DNA of 64,000 bases from Gadus chalcogrammus (GCF_026213295.1 NC_079413.1:18184030-18248029); one strand, 5' to 3'; positions 8,435-20,243 are shown, counted from the stretch's first letter. Translations and numbers: made by a program. The notes: generated from the sequence alone by a model not told the origin.

Positions 8435-10446
8435 AGATCCCATGCCATTCTATTTTATGATGCTTTAATATAGGTATTAGTGGGCCACAAACACAGTATT
8501 CAAAGACGTCCCCGAAATTCAGCCGTGTTGCAGAGTTACAGTCACTCCGAAACAGTCCCACATTGAGCTTCCCCCAAACGCGCTGTTTCGGTGGGCGTGT
8601 CAAGGCAGGTCAAGGAGGGGGGTGGGGGTGTGGCCCTGAGCAGCTTGTAGCCACTACCATGCGCTCTGTATACGGTGGGCGTGTCAAGGCAGGTCAAGGA
8701 GGGGGGTGGGGGTGTGGCCCTGAGCAGCTCTAGCCACTGACTGACAGTACCATGCGCTCTGTTTACGGTGGATGTATCTCAATGGCTCATAGAAACCCAT
8801 ATTATACATAGATATCTATATCATATAATATATAATATTATCACCTGGCCCTGAGCAGCTTGTAGCCACGGTACCATGCGCTCTGTTTACAGTGGATGTA
8901 TCGCAATGGCTATTAGAAACCCATATTATACATAGATATCTATATCATATAATATATAATATATATTATCACGGCCAAAAGCTGTGTGAGCCTCCAGACG
9001 ATAGGTTATTATGAATCTCAAACGACCGCGTCTACTTCAGATTGATGTGGAAGTGGAAGAACCAGAGACGTCGGAGAACCCGACGAAGTCCTTTGTGATT
9101 CATTATATCGTCTGGACGCGCACACAGCTTTTGGCCGTGATGTATTATTTGATATAGATATCTATGTATTATATGATATTATTTAGATATAGAGCAGAGC
9201 TCCAGGTCTGTAACGCAAGTGTTGTACACTTCCTTGTTATTTGGATAACCGTTCTGCTGTTGTTGTTATGGCATAACACGTCTGACTCTCGTCTCTGGTA
9301 TTTCTACAACGAGACTCGTAGTGGGGGTTATCTCAGCCATGGTTGAGAATGAATTGGGGGAAAGGAACTTTGGCTTTGACTCCCTGAAGTAGGATACATG
9401 AACCACGACATGGAGGAGAAAGGGATTGTTGGCCGCGAATGTATCCCGCTTGAGCCCTGCTTCCCGCCGCCTCGGCAGCGGTCAGCGCTAATCACCGCAT
9501 CCTGAAGCCGAGGCGGTGGTCCATCGGCAGCGAGGCTCCGGCGGGAGACGACCGCGGTCAACAATCCCTTTCTCCTCCATGTCGTGGTTCATGACTTCAG
9601 GGAGTCAAAGCCAAAGTTCCTTTCCCCCAATTCATTCTCAACCATGGCTGAGATAACCCCCACTACGGGTCTAGTTGTAGAAATACCATAGACGAGAGTC
9701 CGACGTGTTATGCCATAACACCAACAGCAGAACGGTTATCCAAATAACAAGGAAGTGTACAACACTTGCGTTACAGTCCTGGAGCTCTATATCTAAATAA
9801 TATCATATAATACATAGATATCTATATCAAATAATACATATTATCACGGCCAAAAGCTGTGTGCACGTCCAGACGATATAATGAATCACAAAGGACTTCG
9901 TCGGGTTCTCCGACGTCTCTGGTTCTTCCACTTCCACATCAATCTGTAGTAGACAGAACCGCACGCTGCCTGCTGCCGGCGCAAGGCACCACCGCCCGGC
10001 TGCCCGCTGCCTGGCGGTGGTGCTTCGCGGCGGTGGTGCCTCGCGCCGCGGCAACCGGCGGCAGGCAGCATGTCGCAGTTCATGTACTTCGATGTCGTTC
10101 TGCCATTGCATTCAAAATTCTGTAACTAGCCTGTTGCTACGAACTAAGCAACTACCATACACGTATTAGCATTTAGCACTAGCTCAATCACGACTCCTTC
10201 AGAATTCTTGTGGGTGGTTACGAACCAACCAAGTGGGCAGGGCCATGAATAATAGTTTGACAACGCTACGTCACAGTGTCACCTTATCCAGATTGGCTCA
10301 TTTCTTCTGCCTTTTTCCTTTCATTGCCTATTGCATTCAGCAGACGAACTGCATAGATTTCAAACTTACCACAGCTCACAAACTTATTCAGACCTATGTT
10401 ATTTAACAAACAACAGGAAAAATGTGATTTTAATGGCATGGGCTCT
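8435..10446. mobile_element. 2.0-kb non-autonomous TTAA-flanked DNA transposon
   Basis: TTAA occurs on both sides (8431-8434, 10447-10450). The ends are inverted: AGATCCCATGCCATT on the left and the complement of AGAGCCCATGCCATT on the right. No transposase frame is present. The TTAA duplication is shared by piggyBac and Kolobok elements; the ends lack the CCC/GGG start usual for piggyBac, so Kolobok-type is more likely. Internally there is an 84-bp tandem duplication near 8591-8755, an AT-rich duplicated block near 8800-8970, and a long inverted repeat (about 8995-9425 against 9575-9960). Confidence 0.85.
8995..9960. repeat. internal inverted repeat of the TTAA element
   Basis: The block from about 8995 to 9425 is found as its complement at about 9575-9960, including CGTCTGGA, GCATAACACGTC and CCATGGTTGAGAATGAATT. 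The spacer (about 9426-9574) is GC-rich. Several short open frames here are consequences of the symmetry. Confidence 0.8.
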
Positions 10447-10704
10447 TTAACACATTCTATTGAATACTAGTAAATCGCGATTAGCATCAGCTAACTAGCT
10501 CAGCATTACTATTGACATTCACCAACATCATATCACTGCCTATGTGGACTTAACCTTCCTGTGGATAACCCCTTCTTTGGATTACCCTAGTGTGAATAAC
10601 CTTTCTGTTGGACTAACCGTTCTATTGTGGACTTCAATAAACCTCACTGTTTCACCCGACCTGCCGTCTGCGTGTGTGCCTGAAAACCCCGGCCTGATAG
10701 TAAT

Positions 10705-11395
10705 ACCATGAAATAAACGAGGCTTCCTTTTACAATACAGTTTCAGCTTAATTACTGGGTAAATTGTCGTGTTTTACTTGGTAACGTTGCAGAACGTACA
10801 TGGTACAAGTTTGTGTTGACTGCATGGAAAAGGGAATAATGTATTACAAATGATATGGTAAGAACCTGGTAATACCATGGAAACAAACGAGGCTTCCTTT
10901 TACAGTACAGTTTCAGCTTAATTACTGGGTAAATTGTCGTGTTTTACTTGGTAACGTCGCAGAACGTACATGGTACAAGTTTGTGTTGACTGCATGGAAA
11001 AGGGAATAATGTATTACAAATGATATGGTAAGAACCTGGTAGTACCATGGAAACAAACGAGGCTTCCTTTTACAGTACAGTTTCAGCTTAATTACTGGGT
11101 AAATTGACGTGTTTTACTTGGTAACGTCGCAGAACGTACATGGTACAAGTTTGTGTTGACTGCATGGAAAAGGGAATAATGTATTACAAATTATATGGTA
11201 AGAACCTGGTAATACCATGGAAATAAACGAGGCTTCCTTTTACAGTACAGTTTCAGCTTAATTACTGGTTAAATTGGTGTGTTTTACTTGGTAATGTCGC
11301 AGAACGTACATGGTACAAGTTTGTCTTGACTGCATGGATAATGGAATGTATCTATTATAAATTATATGGTAAGAACCTGGTAATACCATGGAAAC
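10705..11395. repeat. 170-bp repeat array, right part
   Basis: Four copies of the 170-bp unit follow the chromovirus, in the same orientation as 3109-3346, with starts about every 170 bp and increasing divergence to the right. Together with 3109-3346 they form one array that the retrotransposon split. Confidence 0.9.
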
Positions 11396-11884
11396 AAACG
11401 GCTTTGTACCCAGTATTTAAGAAGATGTACCATAACACTAGAGGAAAACTGTTCCTGCAGAGGTTGTTACCAGGTAAGTAATTCCATAGTGGTAAATCGA
11501 ATAAACCCTTTCTAAATGGGTGCAGCTACGAATAATAACTAAGAAAATGTATTTTATTGGAAAGCACTATGCTAATTTCTAGATAGTACATCATTAAACT
11601 TGGGCTGTTAACAACATAAACCATGGATAATAGGTGTTTATAAGAATTGGTTGCCTAATTTCCTAGGAAGTACACAATATCGGAGTTATTACCAACCTAA
11701 AACAGTTACAACTACACGCTACTTAGTTGAGTTGATGGGTAATAGTGGAGGTTTTACCTTCTTTTTACCAGTGGTAATTACACAGTAATACACTATAATT
11801 TACCGGATAATTCCTCTGTATTTACCTTCTTAGGAACTACCATCAGGGAGGCTACATACAGTAGGTATATCATACAGTATACAC
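11396..11884. other. no gene seen; GGTAA/TTACC-rich flank
   Basis: No coding frame or RNA gene is evident. The motif GGTAA or its complement TTACC recurs many times, as in the adjacent 170-bp array, so this may be the decayed outer end of the same repeat family. Confidence 0.4.
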
Positions 11885-12282
11885 AAGGGGTGTGCACGGG
11901 TACACGTGTAACCGGTTAGTAAATCATAACCGTTTAGGAAAAATAAAACGAAAACCGTAAAAAAAACAATAAAACAATAAACGCTGCGCCATTGTTTCAA
12001 TGGGAATCGCGACATCAATACTTCCTAATCATACGTTCAACATAGTTTACATATTTATAATTCGAAATTCGTCCCAGCCTTTATACCACGGATACTCTAG
12101 GGTCTATAGCATATAACCGCTTTTTCTGATTACAGTTTAATGTAACAGTAGCCTAAGCTGCTGTAGCCTATGCTTTTTTTTTTCTTTTTTTTTAATCTGC
12201 CGATTAAATCGTAATCGTAATTTTTCTCTGAAAAGAATCGGCATCGGCACTCAAAAATCAATATCGGTCGGGCCCTACTTAA
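11885..12282. repeat. possible hAT-type MITE remnant
   Basis: The segment begins AGGGGTGTGCACGGG and ends CGGTCGGGCCCT before a C run. Ends of this kind with ATCGG-rich interiors are common in fish hAT MITEs. No clear target duplication was found, so the boundaries and class are tentative. A run of about 17 C follows at 12283-12299. Confidence 0.35.
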
Positions 12283-12308
12283 CACCCCCCCCCCCCCCTC
12301 TTTTTCAA

Positions 12309-12596
12309 TCACAGAGTAGCAGGACTGATAGGAGAGAAACTTCCTCGAAAAAAACTAACTGGGCGATCGATGCCTTGCTCATCTTCCTGGAGCAATAAAG
12401 CACCAGCTCCTACCTGGCTAGCGTCCACATGCAGCTTCAACGGCCGGTCCAACTGCGGCGCGGCCAAAACAGGAGAAGATGTAAGGAGAGCTTTTACTCT
12501 CTCAAAAGCAGACTGGCATACCGGAGTCCAGTCAAACTTCAACGAGGACTTCAAGAGATCCGTCAACGGGCAAAAACAGATGAGAAACTAGGACAG
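12309..12596 (-). pseudogene. Gmr1-like RNase H fragment
   Basis: The frame encodes the link from reverse transcriptase to RNase H, with the first RNase H aspartate region (KLHVDASQVGAGALLLQ). It breaks off after about 85 residues near the C run at 12283-12299, so the remaining catalytic residues are absent. It is out of frame with the reverse transcriptase at 12563-13762; the shift lies near 12590. Confidence 0.8.
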
Positions 12597-13762
12597 AAAC
12601 CATGGTAAAACCCCACCATGCCCAAGAAACGCATCAAGTCCTTTTTACTCGTGGGTGATGGGTACCGGTCAATGGCCAAAGTCTTTGCCCGAACAGGACT
12701 CACCTGTCCTTGTCCTACCACCTTTCCTAAATAAGTGACTGTTGCCCTCGCAAACTCACACTTGGCAAGGTTGACAGTCAGACAAGCTTCAAAAAGGCGA
12801 CGAAAAAGAGCCCTGATGACCTCCAAGTGCGCCCCCCAGGTATTGCTATGGACCACTACATCGTCTAGATACACAGCACAGCCGTCCAGTCCAGCTACAA
12901 TGGTGTTCATAAGACGCTGGAAGGTGGCTGGTGCGTTCCTTAAACCAAAACTCATGACATTGTACGAGAACAATCCCTCTGACGTAATGAAAGAGGAGAC
13001 TTCCTTCGCACGGTCAGTCAAGGGCACCTGCCAATAACCTTTAAGTAGGTCAAACTTGCTGACAAACCTGGCGGCACCGACCTGGTCTACACAGTCCTCG
13101 ATCCTCGGGAGTGGAAAACTGTCTGGTTTTGTAACAGCGTTGAGTTTACGATAGTCTGTGCAGAACCTGAAAGTACCATCCGGCTTGCCCCCTAGAAGGC
13201 ACGGCGACGCCCAGGCTGATGAAGACGGGCCAGCAAGTCCATTCTCGAGGAGATAAGCCACCTCTTTGTCTATGTGTTTCTTTTTCTGGGGAAAAACGCG
13301 ATAAAAACGTTGTCTGATTGGCAAACTATCGCCAACATCAATATCGTGTTCCAACAAATGTGTCTGAGTTGGAGAATCGGAAAACAACATTGGAAACTCT
13401 TGAATAAGACAAATTAACTCTGCACGCTTGTCCCCAGACAGGTGCTGCAGCAACTGGGGAAGCTGCTTCAAGGTCTCAGAATTATCTAAGCGGGCACGCA
13501 AGACGCCATCGTGAGGAGCCCTGATCTCATTCTGTTCCTGCGCTTCCACCGAAGGATTTACAGGAGAAGTAGGCGCTAGAACACCCTTACTCAGAGCAAC
13601 AGCACTAACAGCGCCTCGTTCGGGCACGTTCGGACGTTCATGATACGGCTTAAGCAAGTTGGCATGACATAGCTGCAAGCTCTTTCTCCTGTCAGGAGTA
13701 GCCAGCAGATAATTAAGATCCGACACCTTTTTGGTCACTGCAAATTTTGCCCGGACCAGCAA
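12563..13762 (-). pseudogene. Gmr1-like reverse transcriptase
   Basis: A 399-aa open frame contains the blocks RFCTDYRKLNAVT, SKFDLLKGYWQVPL, FGLRNAPATFQRLMN and the catalytic YLDD (GCAVYLDDVVVHSN). The upstream part is a linker following integrase. The open frame is surprisingly long for an otherwise broken copy. The next domain, RNase H, is shifted out of frame. Product would be part of a Gag-Pol polyprotein acting in cytoplasmic particles. Confidence 0.88.
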
Positions 13763-13779
13763 ATTTTGCCTGAAATGGT

Positions 13780-13985
13780 GAAGACTTTATCCCCCACTTC
13801 AAACACACGACGCTTAGCTTTTTGATCGTAGCGCTGCTTCATCTTAGCCTGAGTGGAAGTCAGATTTTCACGAGCTAGACGAACTGCCTCTTACAGACGT
13901 CTTTTAAAACTATAATACACACAGTCTTTTAAAACATAATCACTTAAGGTAAGTGGTGGCTCCTGGAGGCCTGCACCATCCTTAA
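13780..13985 (-). pseudogene. Gmr1-like integrase C-terminal remnant
   Basis: Reverse-strand translation gives a basic segment (VRLARENLTSTQAKMKQRYD) typical of the region after the integrase catalytic core, followed by a valine/glycine-rich module. At least one stop interrupts it near 13895. It joins 15407-16090 once the TTAA element is removed. Confidence 0.65.
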
Positions 13986-15402
13986 AGGCCCACTATGCAA
14001 CTTTTTTAGCCAAAATTACATTTATTATGCAGGTTGAGAGTTATTCTGATGGTTCTGCAACCATTTCTGGGTCGTTTGGTGGGTGTGTCATTGCCCCATG
14101 TCGCCTCTCCAAGGAAAAAGCGCATATGCAACTTGCTCTGTTCGGACGGACACAATCCGGATGTGACGCAGCGGAAGTATCCAATCAAGCCTCGAAAATG
14201 TAGTCAGATTGTAGTTTCGAAAATGCTTTACGGCACAGACAACCCCCCCAAACATGGCATCGGCTAGATATAAACAGGCAGTTGCGAGGCAATTGTTGCA
14301 TTCATCATGGATCAATCTACTGATAAGGGACCAAGAGGCGACTGTCGGTGGAACAAAATGGAATAAAAAAGTTGGACCAGAAAAGAGACCAGACACGAGT
14401 GAAAGGGGAACTAACTCCCCCTTGCGCATCTTGGCGGAGAAAGGGAATAGGTTTCTGCCGGCGATCCGCCGCCCACTCTCGTGGGAGTCTCGGGTCTCGC
14501 GAAGTAACGAATTGCTTTACGGCACAGACCCCCAAACACGGAACCGGCTCGATATAAACACAAGTAACTAAGGGATTGTTACATTCATCATAGATCAGCA
14601 GACTAAGAAGAGACAGAGAAACCCAATGTCGGAGGAACAGAAGAAGAGAAAAGGGAGACTGACCGACAGAGAGGCCAGACACGAGTAAACTTTGGGCAAA
14701 CTTTTCAGGAATAGCGTGAACTGAAAGAAAAAGACTGCAAATCAGACGCCGACTTGGCCGTGTTGCTTTTTGAAATTGAAAGTACCCTTTTGTGAACTTT
14801 GTCTTCGTGGTATTCTTGATGTTGATAGTCTCTGCACAAATGTGTTTGCTCAACGATTTTGTTGTGAGCCCTGTAAAAATGTGTTTTCTCGACTGTTTTG
14901 TTGTGAGCCCTGTATGTTTCCTTTCCTTTGTTTCCACGGGTGTTTTGCTGTTCGTCTGTCTCGTCCCCCAGATACAGGCTGAATCCCCGAATCCAGGTTC
15001 TTGTTTATTTAGATTATTATGTTGGCCAACACTCTTACTGATTGTTCTGTTCAACCTAAAATAAAACGATTATAATCTAGGTAGGATATAATTTCTCCCA
15101 GTCAACTATAAAAAAGGATGGATTTATGTTTATTGCAATACAAATACACCGTTTTAAAAATGTATAACCTTGTCTACACTTCATGATCATCTACTTCGGA
15201 CATGGCTCCACGCATTCGCCGGCTTCTTTGAAAACAAATGCAAATGGCTATCGTAGAAGTGCATGGGGAAGGGTCGTGAACGAGTTGTTACGACAGTGTT
15301 GTAAAATATCTACTACGAAGCTGTAGGGGGCGCTGTGTAGAGAAAAGTGCGTGCCAAACCAAGAAAACAGCGAAGAAATGCCCGATCTTGCATAGTGGGC
15401 CT
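13986..15402. mobile_element. 1.4-kb TTAA-flanked non-autonomous DNA transposon
   Basis: It is bounded by TTAA at 13982-13985 and 15403-15406 and by inverted ends AGGCCCACTATGCAA and TTGCATAGTGGGCCT. It interrupts the Gmr1-like integrase. The interior has a partial tandem duplication: a block with GCTTTACGGCACAGAC, a TATAAACA box and a following coding-like segment occurs near 14222 and again near 14512. No transposase is encoded. Class: Kolobok- or piggyBac-type by target site. Confidence 0.88.
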
Positions 15403-15406
15403 TTAA

Positions 15407-16090
15407 GCACAGCCAAAGGACCATGCACTGAATGGCCAAAGACAAGCTCATGAGGGCTAAACCCTGTGCTCTCCTGTACTACCTCCCTAGAGGCAAGCAG
15501 CAACCAAGGAAGGCCTTCTTCCCAGCCCCGTCCCAACTCCATACAGTAAGCACGAAGCAGAGACTTCAACGTCTGGTGGAAACGCTCAAGGTAATCTGTG
15601 ATCATCTGAGGAAGTGTGATGCTTGACAAGAAGCTGACGCATGACCTGAGAAAAAACACGAGACATAAAATTAGAACCTTGGTCAGTCTGAACGACTTCG
15701 AAATACCAAAAATTTAGAAAAACTGGGAAAGAGCCTTCACAATGGATCTGGTGGTAATCGCACGCAATGGGTAGGCAGCAGGGTAACGAGTAACCTGACA
15801 CATGATGGTCAACAAATATCTACATCCTCTTTTTGACATAGGCAAAGGCCCAACACAGTCCAACTGCAAGTACTCAAACGGAGCAGCCTCCCCCGGTATT
15901 GGCTGCAACGGTCTTCCTTCAATTTCGGCCAAAAAAGATTACGCATAATGCGGTCATACGTCTTTCTCACACCAGAATGCCCCAACATGTCGTGGGCAGT
16001 CTTCATGACTGCGCGTCTAGCGGTTTCAGGCACCACAACCACAGCTCACCCATCGAAGTGTCAGTGGAGGGCGTCCATTTGCTCACATGC
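15407..16090 (-). pseudogene. Gmr1-like integrase core, frameshifted
   Basis: Three overlapping frames together carry the integrase: the HxxxGH zinc region (HDMLGHSGVRKTYDRI, near 15985), the first catalytic Asp (LQLDCVGPLP, near 15860), the second (QTDQGSNF, near 15685) and the Glu (YLERFHQTLK, near 15595). The second half of the zinc site seems deleted, and frame changes lie near 15920, 15720 and 15600. It stands upstream of the reverse transcriptase, the key feature of this element. Confidence 0.8.
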
Positions 16091-16557
16091 AGACCATTTT
16101 TTGCACAGTAGCCATGAGCCATGCTCTCAAAAGTGTCAGGTGGGACAGCACGTTCAAACAATGAACCGAGAGACTGATCCGCAAGCTGTTCTTTAACTAG
16201 GTCTCCATATGAGAGATTCAATGGAAAATCTGGTAAGGCAAACCTTGTCTTCTCTGCAGGTACCTTGAGCTGCTCGGCGTCCGCCGCAGCACGAGTAGCT
16301 GAGCGTGTCACAGCACAAGCTGCAAACACGTCAGGGAACTGCTCCGAACAAGCAGTCTCCTCTCTCAGCTGAGGAGAAGAAGATACTACAGACACAGGAT
16401 TACTCCGCCGAACAGCTCCTCCTGCGTAATTATTCCCAAGAATCACGTGGACATCATCAACAGGCAGGGCAGGGCGAATTCCCAACTCAAGCTCCCCCTC
16501 AACCAACTCAGAATACAACATGACTATGTAAAGGAACTTCAAAAGCAGTGAGGTCAA
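16003..16557 (-). pseudogene. Gmr1-like Pol: protease end and linker to integrase
   Basis: The frame opens with the end of the aspartic protease (VILGNNYAGG motif) and continues through a linker of about 110 residues into the region preceding the integrase zinc site. It overlaps the protease frame above by 50 bases in another phase, marking a frameshift near 16530. Confidence 0.7.
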
Positions 16558-16999
16558 TTCCCCGAACTAAAAGAGATCTTCCAGAACTTGAAGTGGAAGA
16601 AAATGGCAAAACAGACTCCAGTATGAACGACTCTGATGCCCCCGTGTCACGGAGAATTTTTACTGGAATTAAATCATCACCGTCTTTTAAAGAAACAAAA
16701 CCACTGGAAATGGGCGGAACGTAATTAGAATTCACTCCAGTATGCAACGAATCAACATTGAAGTCCGAAGGAGATACCGGCAACATGTCCGGCTTCACCC
16801 CAGAAAACCGCTCTTTCGATTTAGCTTTCAGCACTGGACATGTCCACTTTGAATGACCAGTTGCACGACAGTACCGGCAACCCTGATCTGCGTCAGATCT
16901 ACTCGAGCGATCTACTCCAGAAGCCTGATGTGATTGTGCACCAACGTTCACACTTCTATTGCTAGAAAAATCAACCTTGTGGACGTTAGATGAGCGCAT
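16508..16999 (-). pseudogene. Gmr1-like Gag end (CCHC) and protease
   Basis: The 163-aa frame contains one zinc knuckle (CRYCRATGHSKWTC, about residues 41-54) and the aspartic-protease active site (ILRDTGASESFI, about residues 113-124). Upstream it reads without a break across the hAT target duplication into the gag at 46238 when the 29-kb insertion is mentally removed, which proves that insertion site. Confidence 0.85.
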
Positions 17000-17017
17000 A
17001 TGAGCTTTGTGAGTTAA

Positions 17018-17025
17018 CTCGTACT
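17018..17025. other. 8-bp target duplication CTCGTACT (left copy)
   Basis: CTCGTACT stands directly before the hAT end CAGTGCCGCTGCTA and again directly after the other end at 46230-46237. An 8-bp duplication is diagnostic of hAT transposition. Confidence 0.95.
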
Positions 17026-17039
17026 CAGTGCCGCTGCTA

Positions 17040-17622
17040 GCTATTTTGGGGCCCTAAGCATAACTCCTTTATGGGCCCCCCCCACCCCCCGGAAAATAAG
17101 AATTGGTTTCTGCCAGTTTAACATTTTATTAAAACGCAAAAGTTAAATCTACTTTGTAAACACAGTTCACAGAACAGCCAAAACATACATAGAGTACACA
17201 CAAGTATTGGAATGTCCAAAATCTTTTAAATTAAATAGTTATCCATAAATACGAACTTAAAACCAGAAGTATACAAGTAAGAAAAATTCTTCTATGAAGC
17301 AAAGATTTACAAGCAGAAACTATTTACACAAATATTTACACACTTTACTTTGTAAACACACTATATAGCAGCCAGAACACACACAATAAGTACAAACAAG
17401 AACAGTCAATCTTCTAAAAAAAAACTAAGATTTAGAGGATTGAAAGTCAAAACTTTACTTACTTTGTAAACACAGTAGGCTATGTAGAACAGCTAAAACA
17501 CACATTCAAGTAAAGTGCAAAATCTTCTTTGACCAAATGTTATCAAAATAAACCAAAGACATCATTTTTGAGAGAGCCATAATACTGTATGGATCAAACA
17601 TTTCCACCCGTTTTGGGAGGCT
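17040..17622 (-). other. hAT 3' region with subterminal repeats
   Basis: No gene is seen. The motif CTTTGTAAACACA recurs near 17153, 17347 and 17463 with similar surroundings, giving a degenerate tandem array between the transposase stop and the terminal inverted repeat. Subterminal repeats in hAT elements are transposase binding sites; that role here is inferred. Confidence 0.6.
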
Positions 17623-19982
17623 CTATAGAGGCACACGTCTGCATTTCTTGGCTGCAAAATCACAGATTAGGTCATCATATGACAGCTTCTGAGCCACTTC
17701 ACCATTGATGCCGATGACAGCAAGACCACTTAGACGTTCCTGCCCCATTGTAGAACGTAAGTATGTTTTAATGAGCTTCAGTTTTGAAAAACTTCGCTCA
17801 GCAGACGCAACTGTAACAGGGAGAGTTAATGCGATTCGAAGAGCAACCAAGAGATTTGGAAACACCTCTTGAAGGCTTTTCTCATGGAGAAATGTGAGCA
17901 ACTCCAAGGCAGTTGTCTGTGGTGGCAGTTGTGGAAGGTTGATAATTTCCTGAAACATCACAAGTCCATCAATATCAGAACTTCCTTTCTCAGTCAGTGT
18001 CTTCTGCATTTCACTGCAGTTTCTTTGTAAGTCCTCCTTTGACATTCCGTCAACTCTGCTGAAATCAAGCAGCACTCCAAATTTGTCTCTGACCTGGGAC
18101 ATGGTCTCAAAACGCTCCTGCAGTGACATCAAAGCTGAGTCCACAACACTATTAAAAAATGTTACCTCAAGCCTTTTGAGGGCATCACTGAAGGCCTCGT
18201 CAGCAGCCTCATATGCAAACTGCCTTTTTGTGTTCCTGAGCCTTTTCTCCTTAAGCTCTGGCTCTATGTTCATGGCCTCGCAAAGGTCCTTGGCAGTGGA
18301 CACTGCCTCAGCAAACCCAGAGTGCCTGTATCTGGAGAGGGAGGTTTTGGCATTGTCAATGAGCCTGACAGCAATGTCAAGCTGCATTGAACTACTCTGC
18401 AGAAGTTTGTTCACTTGGTTAGTGGACGTAAGAATTTCACACCAGACAACAGAACAGATCAGAAATCTAAAAGAGGCCACCTCTTCTGCTAGGGCTTGAG
18501 CCTCTATTTTTGCGACTGGGTCATTGACTGTTTCCCTAGCCTCGATGAGCGCATTTCTAATTTCTTTAATTTGGCTTCTGGCAGCTGTGACACTCTTAAG
18601 CCTGCTCTCCCACCTCACATCACTCCATGATTTGACAGTCAGGTTGACGTGTTTTGTCAAGATGCTCCATCGCTGTGTAGCTCCTGAGAAGAAACAAAAT
18701 AGCTTCTGCAAATATCCAAAAAAGCCAGTGGCATCCCTGGACGACTTGGCAGCATCAGCTATGACCAGATTCATGGAATGAGCTGCGCAAGGAACAAACA
18801 ACGCCCTCGAATTAAATTGTAGCAGTCGGGCTTGAACTCCTTGCTTCTTCCCCTTCATGTTTGCTCCATTGTCATAGGACTGACCACGGCAATCATCAAA
18901 TGGAATGTTGAGTTCCTTCAACTTGTTTAGAAGGACAGTAGACAGGTTCAGGCCAGTTGTTTCAACAACCTCCATATACCCAAGGAAATACTCCTTGATA
19001 TTTGGCTTTGCCACCAAATCCACAATGCGCACGGTGAGAGACATTTGTTCCTTGTGGCTAACATCAGGTGTACAGTCAAGAATAATTTAAAAATATTTTG
19101 CTTCCTGAATCTGTGTCTGGATGGTTTGTAATACTTTGGAAGAGATGATCTGGATAAATTCATTTTGTGTCTGTTGTCCAAGATAATGTGTTCGGGAGCT
19201 TTCATCAGTTATCCTGGTCAGGTGGTTCTCCATCACAGGATCAAAGCTGGCTAAAAGCTCCACTTCCTTCAAGAAGTTTTCATTGTCTGGCTCATACAGA
19301 CACTGTGAAGAGCCTCTGAATGACAAATTCCTTGAGGCAAGAGATAGGGTTATTGCAAGTAGGCGTTTGAGAACATCTCGCCACTTTCTTTTTTCTGCCT
19401 CCAGCAATGTCAGTTCCTGGTGGTCTATTGTTAATTTTCTTTGTAAACGCATGTCCAGTTCTTTCCATTTAAACATGCACTGGGCATGGTCTGAGCTGCA
19501 TTCATGACTCTTTAGTCTACTGTTAATGTTGGACCAGTCACTGTAGCCCTCATCTGCAGTCAGCTTAATGGGTTTCAAGCTGAAAAGCTTACACGCAAAA
19601 CAGAACACGGCATTTGCTTGTTGCGAGTAAACAAGCCAACTTCTTTTGACTTTCTCTCCATTTGTGAGTGTTTTGAATTGAAGGCTACTATGAAATGCCC
19701 TGCCATCTAGTCCCCTTGGAAATTAAAATCTGATGGGATTTTAAATGGACCTCTTCGTACCATTTCAACGCGATCCGCATCTAAAACATGTGGCGGCCAA
19801 AGAGCAGGATCAGTTTGAGGGGGCACACAGGTCTCTACATTGTCACAGACTGATGGACTCTCAATGACACTTGTGCTTTCAGAGGTGGTGGTTCTCTGCG
19901 GATCTGTTCCTAAACTGCTGGTTGAGGGTTGTTGATCATCCTGGCTCAACCCGGTATCACGCGATTGCGTGCTCATGCGCAC
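17623..19982 (-). pseudogene. hAT transposase, ZMYM1-like, two lesions
   Basis: Three segments form one protein of about 780 aa: an N-terminal acidic/Ser-rich part (19982-19707), a TTF-type zinc-finger region (19713-19087) with an AVFCFACKLFS motif, and the catalytic/dimerisation part (19086-17623). RNase H-like fold landmarks are GQSYDNGANMKG and FVPCAAHSMNLV; the C-terminal hAT dimerisation domain is recognised by PVTVASAERSFSKLKLIK. A single in-frame TAA at 19087-19089 separates the last two segments, and a frameshift lies near 19710. In fish such genes are often annotated as zinc finger MYM-type 1-like. It would cut and paste the element. Confidence 0.85.
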
Positions 19983-20243
19983 GAACGTTAATCTATTGAA
20001 GCGTGTTCCAGAGTACGATAGTCCGACTTTTTGCGAGCTACACAGAACGAAATGTAAACCAATGCTTTCTGAATGGGAGTGTTGTCAGACAATGAACGTG
20101 CTCCACAAAACGGTACGAGAGAGAGAGAAAGAGAGAGAGGGAGGGACAGAGGGAGAGAGAGAGAGCGAGAGAGAGGCTTCAGAAAGGGTGTGCGCAGATA
20201 GTACAGTGCACCCTAGTTATGTTTTTGCCAAAACTACAAATGC

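Larger units (their letters stand above)
3347..10699 (+). mobile_element. Ty3/gypsy chromovirus (sushi/Tf1-like), LTR retrotransposon
   Basis: A complete LTR element is flanked by the 5-bp duplication GTAAT (3342-3346 and 10700-10704). Order: 5' LTR, gag with one CCHC knuckle, protease, reverse transcriptase, RNase H, integrase with C-terminal chromodomain, polypurine tract, 3' LTR. Domain order plus chromodomain place it in the chromovirus clade; self-priming and a gag/pol -1 arrangement match the Tf1/sushi group. The two LTRs differ at only 4 of 464 positions, implying recent insertion, yet pol is broken by at least three frame changes. A TTAA-flanked element at 8435-10446 interrupts the 3' LTR. 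Confidence 0.95.
8220..10699 (+). repeat. 3' LTR of chromovirus, split by an insertion
   Basis: The LTR runs 8220-8434, is interrupted at TTAA, and resumes 10451-10699. The two parts add up to 464 bp, exactly the 5' LTR length once a single TTAA is counted. The right flank is GTAAT, matching the left. Confidence 0.95.

Noticed and set aside
8435..10446. piggyBac assignment for the TTAA elements
   Set aside because: The TTAA target fits, but the ends do not begin with CCC, and no piggyBac transposase was seen; left as TTAA-type, more likely Kolobok.
14317..15054. A 245-aa reverse-strand frame in the TTAA element
   Set aside because: It runs through the duplicated promoter-like block, shows internal repetition that follows the DNA duplication, and matches no known protein type.
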